Source: Chromobacterium sp. IIBBL 290-4
Lineage (GTDB): Bacteria; Pseudomonadota; Gammaproteobacteria; Burkholderiales; Chromobacteriaceae
Assembly (NCBI RefSeq): GCF_024207115.1
Contig: NZ_CP100128.1
Location: 248,001-312,000 of the forward strand
Direction: 5' to 3'
DNA length: 64,000 nucleotides
Shown here piece after piece: positions 1-10,750 of this stretch. The stretch's first letter is position 1. Every line of letters starts with the position of its first letter. The position numbers and the translations under genes were made by a program. The notes under the pieces are model-generated. The model did no database searches. It was not told the origin of the DNA and was given only the letters and a program-made list of their open reading frames with translations.

Positions 1-563
1 CAGACCATCCACCGCTCCATTCCGCGGAAAACCGGCAATCCATCCGGCAAGGACTGCTCGAATTCCAGAGAAAACCATTTTCCAACAAGGGCTTCCAACT
101 CCGATTCGGCGATGCCGAACGGCGGCCCGCGATCGCTTGCCGCGACAAAAAACACCCCAGCCAGCAAACCGCCGGGACGGATCAGGCTAGCCATTTTGAC
201 AGAATATTCCATTCTCATTTTTATTGGCAATGCGCACAAAAAAGCCCGCTCGAACACATAGTCGAAAGCGGGCTGCTCCAGCTTGAAAAAATCCTTCAAT
301 AATAATTTGTCCGATAGATTCGGCCACCGGCTGCGCGCATGCGCCAATGCCGCCTCGCTGAAGTCTATCGCCAGCACCTCATGCCCGGCCGCCATCAATT
401 CCGGCATATCGCCGGCGCCACCGCACCCCGGCAGCAATAACCGTCCAGGCGGAGCCTCCCGGAAAAAACGCCGCGCGACATCCGGAAAGCTGGCACCCTC
501 CCAGGGCGTGACGCCTTCTTTATAGCGCTGCTCCCAAAAATCCATCTGCGAACTATCCGCCAC
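1..563 (-). CDS. TPMT-family SAM-dependent methyltransferase (3' end outside window)
   Basis: A reading frame of about 187 codons runs off the left edge of the window. It starts DFWEQRYKEGVTPWEGA, continues with a glycine-rich SAM-binding loop (LLLPGCGGAGDMPEL) and an acidic motif II (VLAIDFSEAAL), and later has GGLLAGVFF. This pattern is that of the thiopurine S-methyltransferase-like class I methyltransferases, which methylate small soft nucleophiles such as thiols or tellurite/selenite; the substrate cannot be read here. I place the start at a GTG at 563 because a GGGGAGG Shine-Dalgarno (577-571) lies 7 nt upstream; an ATG at 545 in the same frame is the alternative but has no RBS. It follows the DUF1289 gene by 15 nt, so the two are probably cotranscribed. 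Confidence 0.8.
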   Translation of the reverse strand, partial: MADSSQMDFWEQRYKEGVTPWEGASFPDVARRFFREAPPGRLLLPGCGGAGDMPELMAAGHEVLAIDFSEAALAHARSRWPNLSDKLLLKDFFKLEQPAFDYVFERAFLCALPIKMRMEYSVKMASLIRPGGLLAGVFFVAASDRGPPFGIAESELEALVGKWFSLEFEQSLPDGLPVFRGMERWMV

Positions 564-578
564 TCGCACCCCTCCCCA

Positions 579-947
579 TCAAGCCTGCGACAACCAACCA
601 ACCGTTCGCCGCAGATCGCTCCAATCCGCCATGACCGCCTCGCCGCCAACCCCCCTGCGCAGCAAAACGCCATCGTCGCGGATTCGGAACTTCACGCCGG
701 CTGGCAAACGCCCCCACTCCTCGCCTTCTTCGCAATCCAATTCCAACAACACCCCGCACGCCGCGGCAAGCCGCAATAAACGCTGGCGCGCCGGCAAACG
801 CGCCCAGACCAGCTCGCGCTCCGCTTCATCCATGAAGCACCACTGGCTGATTTCTCCAAAAGTGCGCGCGCAACCGCGGCAGACATTATCGCCCAAGGCG
901 GTGGAACACAAGGCGATGCATGGAGAATCTGGGCGGGAATCATTCAT
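579..947 (-). CDS. DUF1289 family protein
   Basis: The protein has 122 residues. The N-terminal third carries the DUF1289 cysteine signature: PCIALC, then CRGCART, followed by FGEISQW; the four cysteines look able to bind a metal or Fe-S cluster, although the function of the family is unknown. The remainder (residues 55-122) is a basic/acidic tail with no motif that I recognise. DUF1289 proteins are common small cytosolic proteins of proteobacteria and are usually shorter (about 60-80 residues), so this one has an extended C-terminus. It lies immediately upstream of the methyltransferase gene on the same strand. Confidence 0.7.
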   Translation of the reverse strand: MNDSRPDSPCIALCSTALGDNVCRGCARTFGEISQWCFMDEAERELVWARLPARQRLLRLAAACGVLLELDCEEGEEWGRLPAGVKFRIRDDGVLLRRGVGGEAVMADWSDLRRTVGWLSQA

Positions 948-1141
948 CGATTGCTCACTTCAAACAAAACAATAACTTAAAACAAGGCAGGAAACTCAAA
1001 TCGAGTATATCAGCTAAGCGGAAAAACAGAGGCGGGATATCGCGAGACGAAGCCGCTCGCACAAGGCATGGAAAATTAAAAAGCCAGCACACGCTGTGCC
1101 GCGTGATATTGGAAGTTTTTCTAATATCTTCTAAAAGCGCA

Positions 1142-1168
1142 AACAAAAAAGCCAGCTTGCGCTGGCTC
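1142..1168 (-). terminator. rho-independent terminator downstream of tRNA-Pro
   Basis: On the minus strand the sequence forms a GAGCCAGC/GCTGGCT stem with a GCAA-type loop, followed by a run of T's. It lies about 30 nt past the 3' end of tRNA-Pro and ends that transcript. Confidence 0.8.
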
Positions 1169-1195
1169 TAAATGCTTGGTACTACAGTGTTTTGT

Positions 1196-1272
1196 TGGTC
1201 GGGGTGAGAAGATTCGAACTTCCGACCCTCTGCACCCCATGCAGATGCGCTACCAGGCTGCGCTACACCCCG
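1196..1272 (-). tRNA. tRNA-Pro (anticodon GGG)
   Basis: 77 nt with encoded CCA. The acceptor stem CGGGGTG pairs with CACCCCG, the anticodon stem TCTGC/GCAGA encloses the loop ATGGGGT (anticodon GGG), and the T-loop TTCGAAT is canonical. It is the last gene after the ihfA-merR operon, as is usual in beta- and gammaproteobacteria. Confidence 0.95.
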
Positions 1273-1287
1273 ACTCAAGAGAAACGT

Positions 1288-1316
1288 ATTCTAACCGATT
1301 TATTATTCTTTGCCAA
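1288..1316 (-). promoter_or_regulatory. sigma-70 promoter of tRNA-Pro
   Basis: On the minus strand there is a TTGGCA -35 box (1316-1311), a 17-bp spacer and a TAGAAT -10 box (1293-1288). The -10 ends 15 nt before the mature tRNA 5' end. The promoter overlaps the 3' end of the MerR gene. Confidence 0.7.
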
Positions 1317-1668
1317 CACCTGAATCCAACCATTCCAGGATAGACTCCAATTCGGCGCGCACTTCCTGCGCCGTGATCGGACGATCGCCGGTATCGCCCA
1401 TTCCCAGGCGCTGGCGGGCGCCCTGAATGGTAAATCCGTCGTCGTAAAGCAATTCACGGATTTTCCGCACCAGTAAAACTTCATGGTGCTGGTAATAACG
1501 ACGATTGCCGCGCCTTTTTACTTGGCGCAGCTGAGCGAATTCCTGTTCCCAATAACGCAGCACATGCGGCTTCACGCCCGCCAGCTCGCCAACCTCGCTG
1601 ATGGTGAAGTAACGCTTGGGCGGAATCGACGGCAAATCAGCCTTGCTTGTCAGCATGGTATTGCTCAA
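1303..1668 (-). CDS. MerR-family transcriptional regulator
   Basis: 121 residues. Residues 19-45 are the MerR winged helix-turn-helix ([20 protein letters not shown]), followed by the wing with a RRGNRRYY signature and a dimerisation helix; there is no long C-terminal effector domain and no conserved metal-binding cysteines. This is the small MerR protein conserved directly downstream of ihfA in many proteobacteria; its target is unknown to me. The start codon lies 32 nt inside the end of ihfA, so translation is probably coupled. Confidence 0.85.
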   Translation of the reverse strand: MSNTMLTSKADLPSIPPKRYFTISEVGELAGVKPHVLRYWEQEFAQLRQVKRRGNRRYYQHHEVLLVRKIRELLYDDGFTIQGARQRLGMGDTGDRPITAQEVRAELESILEWLDSGVGKE

Positions 1669-1939
1669 CCATTCCCTTGAGTTTCTGGCTTGCGTGGAAA
1701 GTTACCACACGACGCGCGGTAATAGGAATTTCTTCCCCGGTTTTCGGATTGCGGCCCGGACGCTGCGGCTTGTCGCGCAGCTGGAAATTGCCAAATCCGG
1801 ACAGTTTCACCGAGTCGCCGGTTTCCAGCGCCAACCGGATTTCCTCGAAAAACGACTCAACCATGTCCTTGGCTTCGCGCTTGTTCAGACCTACCTGGTC
1901 AAACAGCAAATCGGCCAGTTCAGCCTTCGTCAAAGTCAT
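1637..1939 (-). CDS. ihfA: integration host factor subunit alpha
   Basis: 100 residues, the normal length. IHF-alpha pairs with IHF-beta to bend DNA sharply at specific sites and acts in recombination, replication and transcription. The sequence begins [13 protein letters not shown] and contains the DNA-intercalating arm with [10 protein letters not shown]. Starts further upstream are possible in frame, but the ATG at 1939 is preceded by GAGGGGAAT and matches the family N-terminus. It lies downstream of pheT (73 nt gap) in the thrS-pheT operon, the standard arrangement. Confidence 0.95.
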   Translation of the reverse strand: MTLTKAELADLLFDQVGLNKREAKDMVESFFEEIRLALETGDSVKLSGFGNFQLRDKPQRPGRNPKTGEEIPITARRVVTFHASQKLKGMVEQYHADKQG

Positions 1940-2012
1940 GACATTCCCCTCAAACTTCAAAAACATCCAGCAATGGGCGAATTCTAACGCGAATCGCCCA
2001 TCCAAAACTTGA

Positions 2013-4370
2013 TTAAACGCGCAGTTGCGCGCCCAGCGCCGACACGGCTTCGAGCAAGGCCTGAATGGCCGGCTCGACTTCTTCGTCGGTCAGGGTGCGG
2101 CTATTGTCCTGCATCAGCACGCTAAAGGCCAGACTCTTCTTGCCTTCATCGACGCCTTTGCCGCGATACACATCGAAAATCGAGATATCGGTGACAATTT
2201 CGGCCTTCTTGGCATCAAAAGCGGACAGCAGTTGCGCCACAGTCACTTGCTCGTCCACCACCAGCGCCAGATCGCGGCGCACCGGCTGGAACTTGCTCAC
2301 CGGCTTGGCCTTGATGCGGTCGCGGGCGATGGCGCAGGACAGATCCAGCTCGAACAACACCGGCGCAGTCGGCAGATCGTAAGCTTGCGCCCACTGCGGA
2401 TGCAGTTCGCCGATCACGCCCACCGTCTTGCCATCCACCAGCACCTCGGCGCAGCGGCCGGGATGGAAGGCGGGATGAGCCGCCTTGCGGTAGGCCGCCT
2501 TGACCGGGTGCAGCAGCGCCTCGACATCGGCCTTCACGTCGAAGAAATCGACGCGCTCGGCCTTGGCCGCCCACTGCTCGGCCAGACGCGGCCCCCAAGC
2601 CAGACCCGCCACTTTTTCCGGCTGCTCGAAGCCCTGCTCGCCGCGCAGGAACACGCGAGCCACTTCAAACAGACGCACGCGCGGGTGCTTGCGGTTGATA
2701 TTGCCCACCAGGGTGTCGACCAAGCCGCCGATCAGCGTCGAGCGCATCACGCTCATTTGGCTGGCGATCGGGTTCTGCAAGCGGATGGCATTGTCGTTGC
2801 CGGCGAAATCGCGTTCCCAGCGCTCGTCGACAAAGGCGTAGCTGACCACTTCCTGATAGTCGCGCGCCGCCAGCAGATGGCGCAGCTGATCCACCGGACG
2901 CTGTTCTTCCGGCTGCTTGAGCATGCTCATGCCCGAACGCGGCGCGTCGGACGGGATGCTGTTGTAGCCGTAGACGCGAGCCACTTCCTCGATCAGGTCT
3001 TCTTCAATCTCGATATCGAAGCGGAACGACGGCGCCTGCACGGTGAATACGCCGTTCTCCAGCGTATGCGCCAGGCTCAGGCGCGACAGAATGTCGGCGA
3101 TCTGCTCCGCATTCAAGCTCACGCCCAACACCTTGGAGGCGCGCGCCACGCGCAGCTTGACCGCTTGGCGTTTCGGCAGCTCGGCCACCTCTTCCACCAC
3201 CGGGCCGGCTTCGCCGCCGCAGATGTCCAGCACCAGACGGGTGGCGCGCTCCATCGCTTCGCGTTGCAGTTCGAAATCCACGCCGCGCTCGTAGCGGTAG
3301 GCCGAATCGGAGCCGAAGCCCAGCTCGCGCGCGCGGCCGGCGATGGCGGCCGGCGCGAAGAACGCCGACTCCAGGAAAATGTCCTGGCTCGCGGTCGTGA
3401 CGCCGCTGTGCTCGCCGCCCATGAAGCCGCCCATCGCCAACACCTTGGCGTCATCGGCGATCACCAGATGATGCGGCTTCAGCTCTACAGTCTTTTCATT
3501 CAGGCACAGCAGGCTTTCGCCTTCGCGCGCCATGCGCACGGCGATGCCGCCCTCGACCTTGGCCAGGTCGAATGCGTGCATGGGCTGGCCCTGCTCCAGC
3601 AGCATGTAATTGGTGATGTCGACGATGGCGGAAATCGAACGCAGGCCGGAGCGCTCCAGGCGGCGGCGCATCCAGTCCGGCGTCGCCGCGGCGGCGCTGA
3701 CGCCCTTGAGCACGCGGCCCAGATAGCGGCCGCAAGCCTCGCGCGCCTCGATCTTCACCGGACGCACGTCGTCGATGGACGGCGCCACCGGGGCGACGGC
3801 CACCGGTTTCTGCTCGGCGCCGGTCAAGGCCGCCACTTCGCGGGCGATGCCGCGGATGGACAGGCTGTCGGCGCGGTTAGGCGTGATCTTCAGCGTGAAC
3901 AGCTGGTCGTCCAGGCCCAGGTAATCGCGGATGCTCTGGCCGATAGGCGCGTCGGCCGGCAGCAGCATCAGGCCGTCCACGTCTTCCGGCACGCCCAGCT
4001 CCTTGCCGGAGCACAGCATGCCGTTCGATTCCACGCCGCGCATCTTGGTCGGCTTGATTTTGAAATCGCCGGGCAGCACCGCGCCCGGCAGCGCGCACGG
4101 GATGCGCACGCCGACGGCCACATTGGGCGCGCCGCAGACGATTTGAATCAGTTCGCCGGTGCCGGCATCCACCTTGGTGACGCGCAGGCGGTCGGCGTTT
4201 TCATGCTTGGCGCACTCTTTCACCTCGGCGATGACCACGCCGCTGAAAGCCGGCGCGGCGGCTTGGGTTTCTTCCACTTCCAGGCCCGCCATGGTCAGCA
4301 GGTAGGACAGTTCATCGGTGGTCAGCGCCGGATTGACCCAGCTTCTCAGCCATTGTTCGGAAAATTGCAT
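2013..4370 (-). CDS. pheT: phenylalanine-tRNA ligase beta subunit
   Basis: 785 residues, full length. With PheS it forms the alpha2-beta2 enzyme that charges tRNA-Phe. Visible domains in order: EMAP/OB-fold tRNA-binding domain (about 39-150), B3/4 editing domain (about 210-370), B5 domain (about 400-475), a catalytic-like core, and the C-terminal FDX-ACB domain (about 690-785, [14 protein letters not shown]). It starts 18 nt after the pheS stop and is clearly cotranscribed. A very long open frame on the opposite strand (2025-5408) is an artefact of the GC-rich codon use. Confidence 0.97.
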   Translation of the reverse strand: MQFSEQWLRSWVNPALTTDELSYLLTMAGLEVEETQAAAPAFSGVVIAEVKECAKHENADRLRVTKVDAGTGELIQIVCGAPNVAVGVRIPCALPGAVLPGDFKIKPTKMRGVESNGMLCSGKELGVPEDVDGLMLLPADAPIGQSIRDYLGLDDQLFTLKITPNRADSLSIRGIAREVAALTGAEQKPVAVAPVAPSIDDVRPVKIEAREACGRYLGRVLKGVSAAAATPDWMRRRLERSGLRSISAIVDITNYMLLEQGQPMHAFDLAKVEGGIAVRMAREGESLLCLNEKTVELKPHHLVIADDAKVLAMGGFMGGEHSGVTTASQDIFLESAFFAPAAIAGRARELGFGSDSAYRYERGVDFELQREAMERATRLVLDICGGEAGPVVEEVAELPKRQAVKLRVARASKVLGVSLNAEQIADILSRLSLAHTLENGVFTVQAPSFRFDIEIEEDLIEEVARVYGYNSIPSDAPRSGMSMLKQPEEQRPVDQLRHLLAARDYQEVVSYAFVDERWERDFAGNDNAIRLQNPIASQMSVMRSTLIGGLVDTLVGNINRKHPRVRLFEVARVFLRGEQGFEQPEKVAGLAWGPRLAEQWAAKAERVDFFDVKADVEALLHPVKAAYRKAAHPAFHPGRCAEVLVDGKTVGVIGELHPQWAQAYDLPTAPVLFELDLSCAIARDRIKAKPVSKFQPVRRDLALVVDEQVTVAQLLSAFDAKKAEIVTDISIFDVYRGKGVDEGKKSLAFSVLMQDNSRTLTDEEVEPAIQALLEAVSALGAQLRV

Positions 4371-4388
4371 AGTCGGCTCCGTGCGCGA

Positions 4389-5493
<1,105 letters not shown>

Positions 5494-5507
5494 GTTCGTC
5501 CGGGCGA

Positions 5508-5867
5508 TTAAGCAGCGAGGCTTGCTTTCGCCTTTTCGACGATCTGAGCAAAAGCGGCCTTTTCGAACACGGCCAGATCGGCCAGGACCTTACGGTCGAT
5601 TTCGATGCCGGCTTTCTTCAGACCGTTCATGAACTTGCTGTACGGCAGGCCGTTTTCACGGGCAGCTGCGTTGATACGAGCAATCCACAGTTGACGGAAC
5701 TGACGCTTTTTCTGACGACGGTCGCGGTAGGCGTACTGACCCGCCTTCATCACCGCCTGTTTGGCGATGCGATAGACGTTCTTCCGGCGGCCGCGATAGC
5801 CTTTCGCCAGGGCGAGGATTTTCTTGTGACGAGCACGTGCGGTTACACCGCGTTTAACGCGTGGCAT
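5508..5867 (-). CDS. rplT: 50S ribosomal protein L20
   Basis: 119 residues, the usual length. It begins [18 protein letters not shown] and has the long basic N-terminal extension ([15 protein letters not shown]) that reaches into 23S rRNA. L20 is essential for early 50S assembly and in many bacteria represses its own operon. It lies 12 nt after rpmI. Confidence 0.97.
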   Translation of the reverse strand: MPRVKRGVTARARHKKILALAKGYRGRRKNVYRIAKQAVMKAGQYAYRDRRQKKRQFRQLWIARINAAARENGLPYSKFMNGLKKAGIEIDRKVLADLAVFEKAAFAQIVEKAKASLAA

Positions 5868-5879
5868 ATATCAGTCTCC

Positions 5880-6077
5880 TTATGCGTAAGGCATCATGGC
5901 TTTTACGGAAGCCATGTTGGTTGCGTGCACCATGGTGGTACCGCGCAGTTGGCGCTTGTTCTTGGTGGTCTTCTTGGTCAGGATGTGACGCTTGAAGGCC
6001 ATGGAACGCTTAACGCCGCCGTTGCCCAGCACTTTGAGACGCTTTTTCGCGCTCGACTTGGTTTTCATCTTCGGCAT
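5880..6077 (-). CDS. rpmI: 50S ribosomal protein L35
   Basis: 65 residues, very basic, beginning [16 protein letters not shown], the family signature. It is a small protein of the large ribosomal subunit. It sits between infC and rplT as usual, with GGAGCATTTCC before the start. Confidence 0.96.
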   Translation of the reverse strand: MPKMKTKSSAKKRLKVLGNGGVKRSMAFKRHILTKKTTKNKRQLRGTTMVHATNMASVKAMMPYA

Positions 6078-6198
6078 GGAAATGCTCCTGCTGAATTTTG
6101 TCTAGATTCGACACAGGGTGGCCGTCCGGCAAGCCTTTCGGCGCTTGATACCACTGCGTCACGCTTTTGAAGCAGGTCGTTGCCGACCTACAAAATCA

Positions 6199-6224
6199 AC
6201 ACGGCAGAGCGCACTCTGCCGTGT
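6199..6224 (-). promoter_or_regulatory. perfect hairpin in the infC-rpmI intergenic region
   Basis: An 11-bp perfect inverted repeat (ACACGGCAGAG / CTCTGCCGTGT, 4-nt loop) lies 20 nt after the infC stop. On the minus strand it is followed by TGATTTTGT, a weak U-tract. It could be a partial terminator, an mRNA-stabilising stem or part of ribosomal-protein autoregulation; the sequence does not distinguish these. Confidence 0.5.
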
Positions 6225-6244
6225 CGGAATGGCGATTATACCGA

Positions 6245-6763
6245 TTATTTCTTCTTCGGCGCAATCATCATTACCATCTGGCGACCTTCCAGACGCGGGA
6301 ACTGTTCCACAGTGCCCACTTCCGCCAGGTCGGCCTCTACGCGCTTGAGCAGCGCCAGACCGATATCCTGGTGAGCCATTTCACGGCCGCGGAAACGCAG
6401 GGTGACTTTGGCCTTGTCGCCTTCAGACAGGAAACGCACCAGGTTGCGCAGCTTGACGTTGTAATCGCCATCGTCTGTGCCCGGGCGGAATTTGATTTCC
6501 TTGATCTGAACTTGTTTCTGCTTCTGCTTGGCCTCGTGGCGCTTCTTGGACATTTCGTACTTGTACTTACCGTAGTCCATCAGCTTGCACACCGGCGGCT
6601 GCGCGGTCGGGGAAATTTCCACCAGATCCACATCGCCTTCTTCCGCCAGAGCCATTGCTTCACGCAGACTGACGATGCCAATCTGCTCACCTTCTTTACC
6701 TACCAGACGAATCTCGCGAGCGGTAATCTCGCCGTTGATCCGTGCTTCGCGTTCCTGAGCTAT
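6245..6763 (-). CDS. infC: translation initiation factor IF-3, probable AUA start
   Basis: About 172 residues. IF-3 binds the 30S subunit, blocks 50S joining and discriminates against non-canonical start codons. The N-terminal domain ([16 protein letters not shown]...GIVSLREAM), linker with [17 protein letters not shown], and C-terminal domain ([28 protein letters not shown], ending APKKK) are all present. No ATG is available at the start. A TTG at 6769 lies only 2 nt after the AGGAG box (6776-6772), too close; an ATA at 6763 lies 8 nt after it. I therefore take ATA as the start, which fits the known use of rare start codons by infC for autoregulation. thrS ends 29 nt before the AGGAG box. 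Confidence 0.93.
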   Translation of the reverse strand: MAQEREARINGEITAREIRLVGKEGEQIGIVSLREAMALAEEGDVDLVEISPTAQPPVCKLMDYGKYKYEMSKKRHEAKQKQKQVQIKEIKFRPGTDDGDYNVKLRNLVRFLSEGDKAKVTLRFRGREMAHQDIGLALLKRVEADLAEVGTVEQFPRLEGRQMVMMIAPKKK

Positions 6764-6804
6764 AGCCAAATCTCCTAATGAATGATAATTGCGCCGCCGC
6801 TGGA

Positions 6805-8706
6805 TCAGGCCTCAGGCATCTCAGCCTTGAGGCGCGCGATGAACGCATCCAGCGTGAGCTGACCCAGGTCTTCGCCACGGGCGCGCACGGCAACCAGTCC
6901 GTCTGCCTTTTCCTTGTCGCCGACAATGATCTGATACGGCAACTTCTGCAGACTGTGTTCGCGAATTTTATAGCCGATCTTCTCGTTTCTCAAGTCAAGA
7001 TCGACACGGAAGCCTTGTTTCTCAAGCGCTTTGGCGATGTCCGATGCATATTCCGCCTGCGCTTCGGTGATATTCATCACAACCATCTGCACCGGAGCCA
7101 GCCACAGCGGGAAAGCGCCGGCATGGTTTTCGATCAGAATGCCAAGGAAACGCTCCAGCGAACCCAGCGCCGCGCGGTGCAGCATCACCGGACGCTTGCG
7201 GCTGTTGTCGTCAGCCACATATTCGGCGTCCAGACGCTCCGGCAGCATGAAGTCCAGCTGCAGCGTGCCGCACTGCCAGGAGCGGCCTAGCGCGTCCTTG
7301 ATGTGGTATTCGATCTTCGGACCGTAGAAAGCGCCCTCGCCCGGCAATTCCGTCCACTCCACGCCGCAAGCGCGCAGCGCCTCGCGCATGCCTTCCTCGG
7401 CCTTGTCCCAGGTGGACTCTTCGCCGATGCGCTTGTCCGGACGCAGCGCCAGCTTGATCGCCACCTTGTCGAAGCCGAAGCGGTCGTACACTTCCATCAC
7501 CAGGCGGTGGAAATCCTTGGCCTCCTGGTTGATCTGGTCTTCGGTACAGAAGATGTGGCCATCGTCCTGCACGAAGCCGCGCACGCGCATGATGCCGTGC
7601 AGCGCGCCGGACGGCTCATTGCGATGGCAGGAGCCGAACTCGGCGTAGCGCAGCGGCAGATCGCGATAAGAACGCAGGCCGCTGTTGAAGATCTGCACGT
7701 GGCCCGGGCAGTTCATCGGCTTCACCGCGTAATCGCGCTTTTCCGACTCGGTGATGAACATGTTCTCGCGGTAGTTGGCGGCATGACCGGAACGCTCCCA
7801 CAGATTGGCGTCCATCATCATCGGCGTGCGCACTTCCTTATAGCCTTCGACATTCAGCTTGGCGCGCATGTATTGCTCGACGTTCTGCCACAGCTGCCAG
7901 CCCTTGGGGTGCCAGAACACCATGCCCGGCGCCTCGTCCTGCAGATGGAACAGGTCCAGCTGCACGCCCAGCTTGCGATGGTCGCGCTTTTCCGCCTCTT
8001 CCAGCATATAGAGGTAGGCTTCCAGGTCTTCCTTCTTAGCCCAGGCGGTGCCGTAAACGCGCTGCAGCATTTCGTTCTTGCTGTCGCCGCGCCAGTAAGC
8101 GCCGGCCACCTTCATCAGCTTGAACACCTTCAGCTTGCCGGTGGACGGCACGTGCGGGCCGCGGCACAAGTCGGTGAACTCGCCCTCGCGGTACAGACTC
8201 AGCACCTCGCCCTGCGGGATCGATTCGATAATCTCGGCCTTATAGGCCTCGCCTATGCTCTTGAAGTAGGCGATCGCCTCGTCGCGCGGCAGTTCGTAAC
8301 GCTCTACCGGGATATCCTTCTTCGCCAGCTCGGCCATTTTCTTTTCGATGGCGGCCAAGTCTTCCGGCGTGAACGGACGCTTGTAGGCGAAGTCGTAATA
8401 GAAGCCGTTTTCGATCTCCGGCCCGATGGTCACCTGCGCCTCCGGGAACAGCTCCTTGACGGCGTAAGCCAGCAAGTGAGCGGTGGAGTGGCGAATGATG
8501 GACAGGCCGTCGGCGTCCTTGTCGGTGACGATAGCCAGATCGGCATTGCGGTCGATCAGGTAGCTGGTATCGACCAGCTGGCCATCCACGCGGCCCGCCA
8601 GCGCGGCGCGCGCCAGACCAGTGCCGATGGATGCGGCCACTTCATGAACCGTTACCGGTTTGTCGAATGAACGGACCGAGCCGTCCGGCAAGCGAATGTC
8701 TGGCAT
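6805..8706 (-). CDS. thrS: threonine-tRNA ligase
   Basis: 633 residues, full length. Domains: N-terminal TGS (about 1-61), editing domain with the HSTAH zinc-like motif (about 74-78) and CRGPHVP, class II catalytic core ([24 protein letters not shown] motif 2; [12 protein letters not shown] motif 3), and C-terminal anticodon-binding domain. It charges tRNA-Thr and hydrolyses mischarged Ser-tRNA. It is the first gene of the thrS-infC-rpmI-rplT-pheST-ihfA operon; a strong terminator lies directly upstream, so its promoter must be in the roughly 50 bp between 8706 and 8760 or overlap the terminator. Confidence 0.97.
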   Translation of the reverse strand: MPDIRLPDGSVRSFDKPVTVHEVAASIGTGLARAALAGRVDGQLVDTSYLIDRNADLAIVTDKDADGLSIIRHSTAHLLAYAVKELFPEAQVTIGPEIENGFYYDFAYKRPFTPEDLAAIEKKMAELAKKDIPVERYELPRDEAIAYFKSIGEAYKAEIIESIPQGEVLSLYREGEFTDLCRGPHVPSTGKLKVFKLMKVAGAYWRGDSKNEMLQRVYGTAWAKKEDLEAYLYMLEEAEKRDHRKLGVQLDLFHLQDEAPGMVFWHPKGWQLWQNVEQYMRAKLNVEGYKEVRTPMMMDANLWERSGHAANYRENMFITESEKRDYAVKPMNCPGHVQIFNSGLRSYRDLPLRYAEFGSCHRNEPSGALHGIMRVRGFVQDDGHIFCTEDQINQEAKDFHRLVMEVYDRFGFDKVAIKLALRPDKRIGEESTWDKAEEGMREALRACGVEWTELPGEGAFYGPKIEYHIKDALGRSWQCGTLQLDFMLPERLDAEYVADDNSRKRPVMLHRAALGSLERFLGILIENHAGAFPLWLAPVQMVVMNITEAQAEYASDIAKALEKQGFRVDLDLRNEKIGYKIREHSLQKLPYQIIVGDKEKADGLVAVRARGEDLGQLTLDAFIARLKAEMPEA

Positions 8707-8759
8707 ATCAACTCCAACGAGGGCGAGAGGTTTGTGTGAGCGATTCTAAAACGTAAGGA

Positions 8760-8796
8760 TAAAAAAAAAGTGCGGCCTGAGCCGCACTTCTTTTTT
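8760..8796 (-). terminator. strong bidirectional-looking terminator between tRNA-Val and thrS
   Basis: AAGTGCGGC and GCCGCACTT form a 9-bp stem around CTGA, with A/T runs on both sides. On the minus strand it ends the tRNA-Val transcript. Confidence 0.85.
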
Positions 8797-8804
8797 CGCA
8801 TGGT

Positions 8805-8845
8805 ACAACCCGCAAGGCTCAGCTTCCGTGAGTATGTCGGGTTGT
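8805..8845 (-). repeat. inverted repeat downstream of tRNA-Val
   Basis: The 8-bp arms ACAACCCG (8805-8812) and CGGGTTGT (8838-8845) enclose 25 nt that include a smaller CTCA/TGAG pairing. It lies between the tRNA-Val 3' end and the terminator, so it would be in the 3' trailer of the tRNA precursor. Function unknown. Confidence 0.4.
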
Positions 8846-8889
8846 GGTAGTTCGCAAAGCTTTCACTTGTTCACTCCATGCATTGAATT

Positions 8890-8966
8890 TGGTAGGCACG
8901 ATTGGATTCGAACCAACGACCCCCACCATGTCAAGGTGGTGCTCTAACCAACTGAGCTACGTGCCT
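8890..8966 (-). tRNA. tRNA-Val (anticodon GAC)
   Basis: 77 nt with encoded CCA. Acceptor stem AGGCACG/CGTGCCT, anticodon stem CCACC/GGTGG with loop TTGACAT (anticodon GAC), T-loop TTCGAAT. Confidence 0.94.
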
Positions 8967-8981
8967 GTCGTCGAGGTGTGC

Positions 8982-9010
8982 ATAGTATAAGAGCCTACCC
9001 GTCTTGGCAA
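8982..9010 (-). promoter_or_regulatory. sigma-70 promoter of tRNA-Val
   Basis: On the minus strand TTGCCA (9010-9005), a 17-bp spacer and TACTAT (8987-8982); the -10 lies 15 nt upstream of the mature tRNA 5' end. Confidence 0.65.
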
Positions 9011-9075
9011 GCACTATTTTGCATCCTCGGCGCAGGCCGCGCGCTTGCTGTATACTAGCGGACTGATTTTGCTAA

Positions 9076-10218
<1,143 letters not shown>

Positions 10219-10285
10219 TTAAAGCTGTGACAACGGGAACCTAGCGGCGTCGGGCACGGTCCCACGCCGCTGCCGCGCGCCATGG

Positions 10286-10314
10286 TTGGAAAAGCCATGG
10301 AGCATGGATACAAT
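10286..10314 (+). promoter_or_regulatory. sigma-70 promoter before yajC-secD-secF
   Basis: TTGGAA (10286-10291), 17-bp spacer, TACAAT (10309-10314). It lies between tgt and yajC, about 45 nt before the yajC start, so the Sec genes can be expressed independently of tgt. Confidence 0.6.
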
Positions 10315-10359
10315 GGCCTGTTTGAATGCCAGTCATACATAATCATTAGGAGTCTTTCG

Positions 10360-10683
10360 ATGTTCATTACTCCCGCCTTCGCCGCCGGTGGCGCCGCCCC
10401 CGCAGGTTTCGACCTGATGGGCTTCCTGCCGATGATCGTGATCTTCGTGCTGTTCTACTTCCTGATGATCCGTCCTCAGCAGAAGCGCATGAAGGAAACC
10501 CAGAAGATGCTGTCGGAAATCCAAAAGGGCGATGAAGTCGTCACCCAGGGCGGCATCATCGGCCGCGTGGCCAAGGTCAGCGAACAATACCTGACCGTTG
10601 AAATCGCCAACGGCGTGGAAATCAACGTACAGCGCGGCGCCGTCAGCGCCAAGCTGGAAAAGGGCACGCTGAAGTCCCTGTAA
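10360..10683 (+). CDS. yajC: Sec translocase accessory subunit YajC
   Basis: 107 residues. One transmembrane helix at about residues 17-37 is followed by RPQQKRMKE and a soluble domain (GDEVVTQGGIIGRVAKV), the YajC pattern. It associates with SecDF at the inner membrane and aids protein export. The start at 10360 has AGGAGT 8 nt upstream; an in-frame start 78 nt earlier would add a segment unlike the family and is rejected. It opens a yajC-secD-secF operon. Confidence 0.95.
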   Translation: MFITPAFAAGGAAPAGFDLMGFLPMIVIFVLFYFLMIRPQQKRMKETQKMLSEIQKGDEVVTQGGIIGRVAKVSEQYLTVEIANGVEINVQRGAVSAKLEKGTLKSL

Positions 10684-10750
10684 TGCCAATCACGGCCGCC
10701 CCCGGACCCTCCGCAGGCGGCCTGTTCATTTTCCATCCCAGAACTAGAAC

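Noticed and set aside
6767..6769. TTG start for infC
   Set aside because: Only 2 nt from the AGGAG box; the ATA at 6763 has proper spacing.
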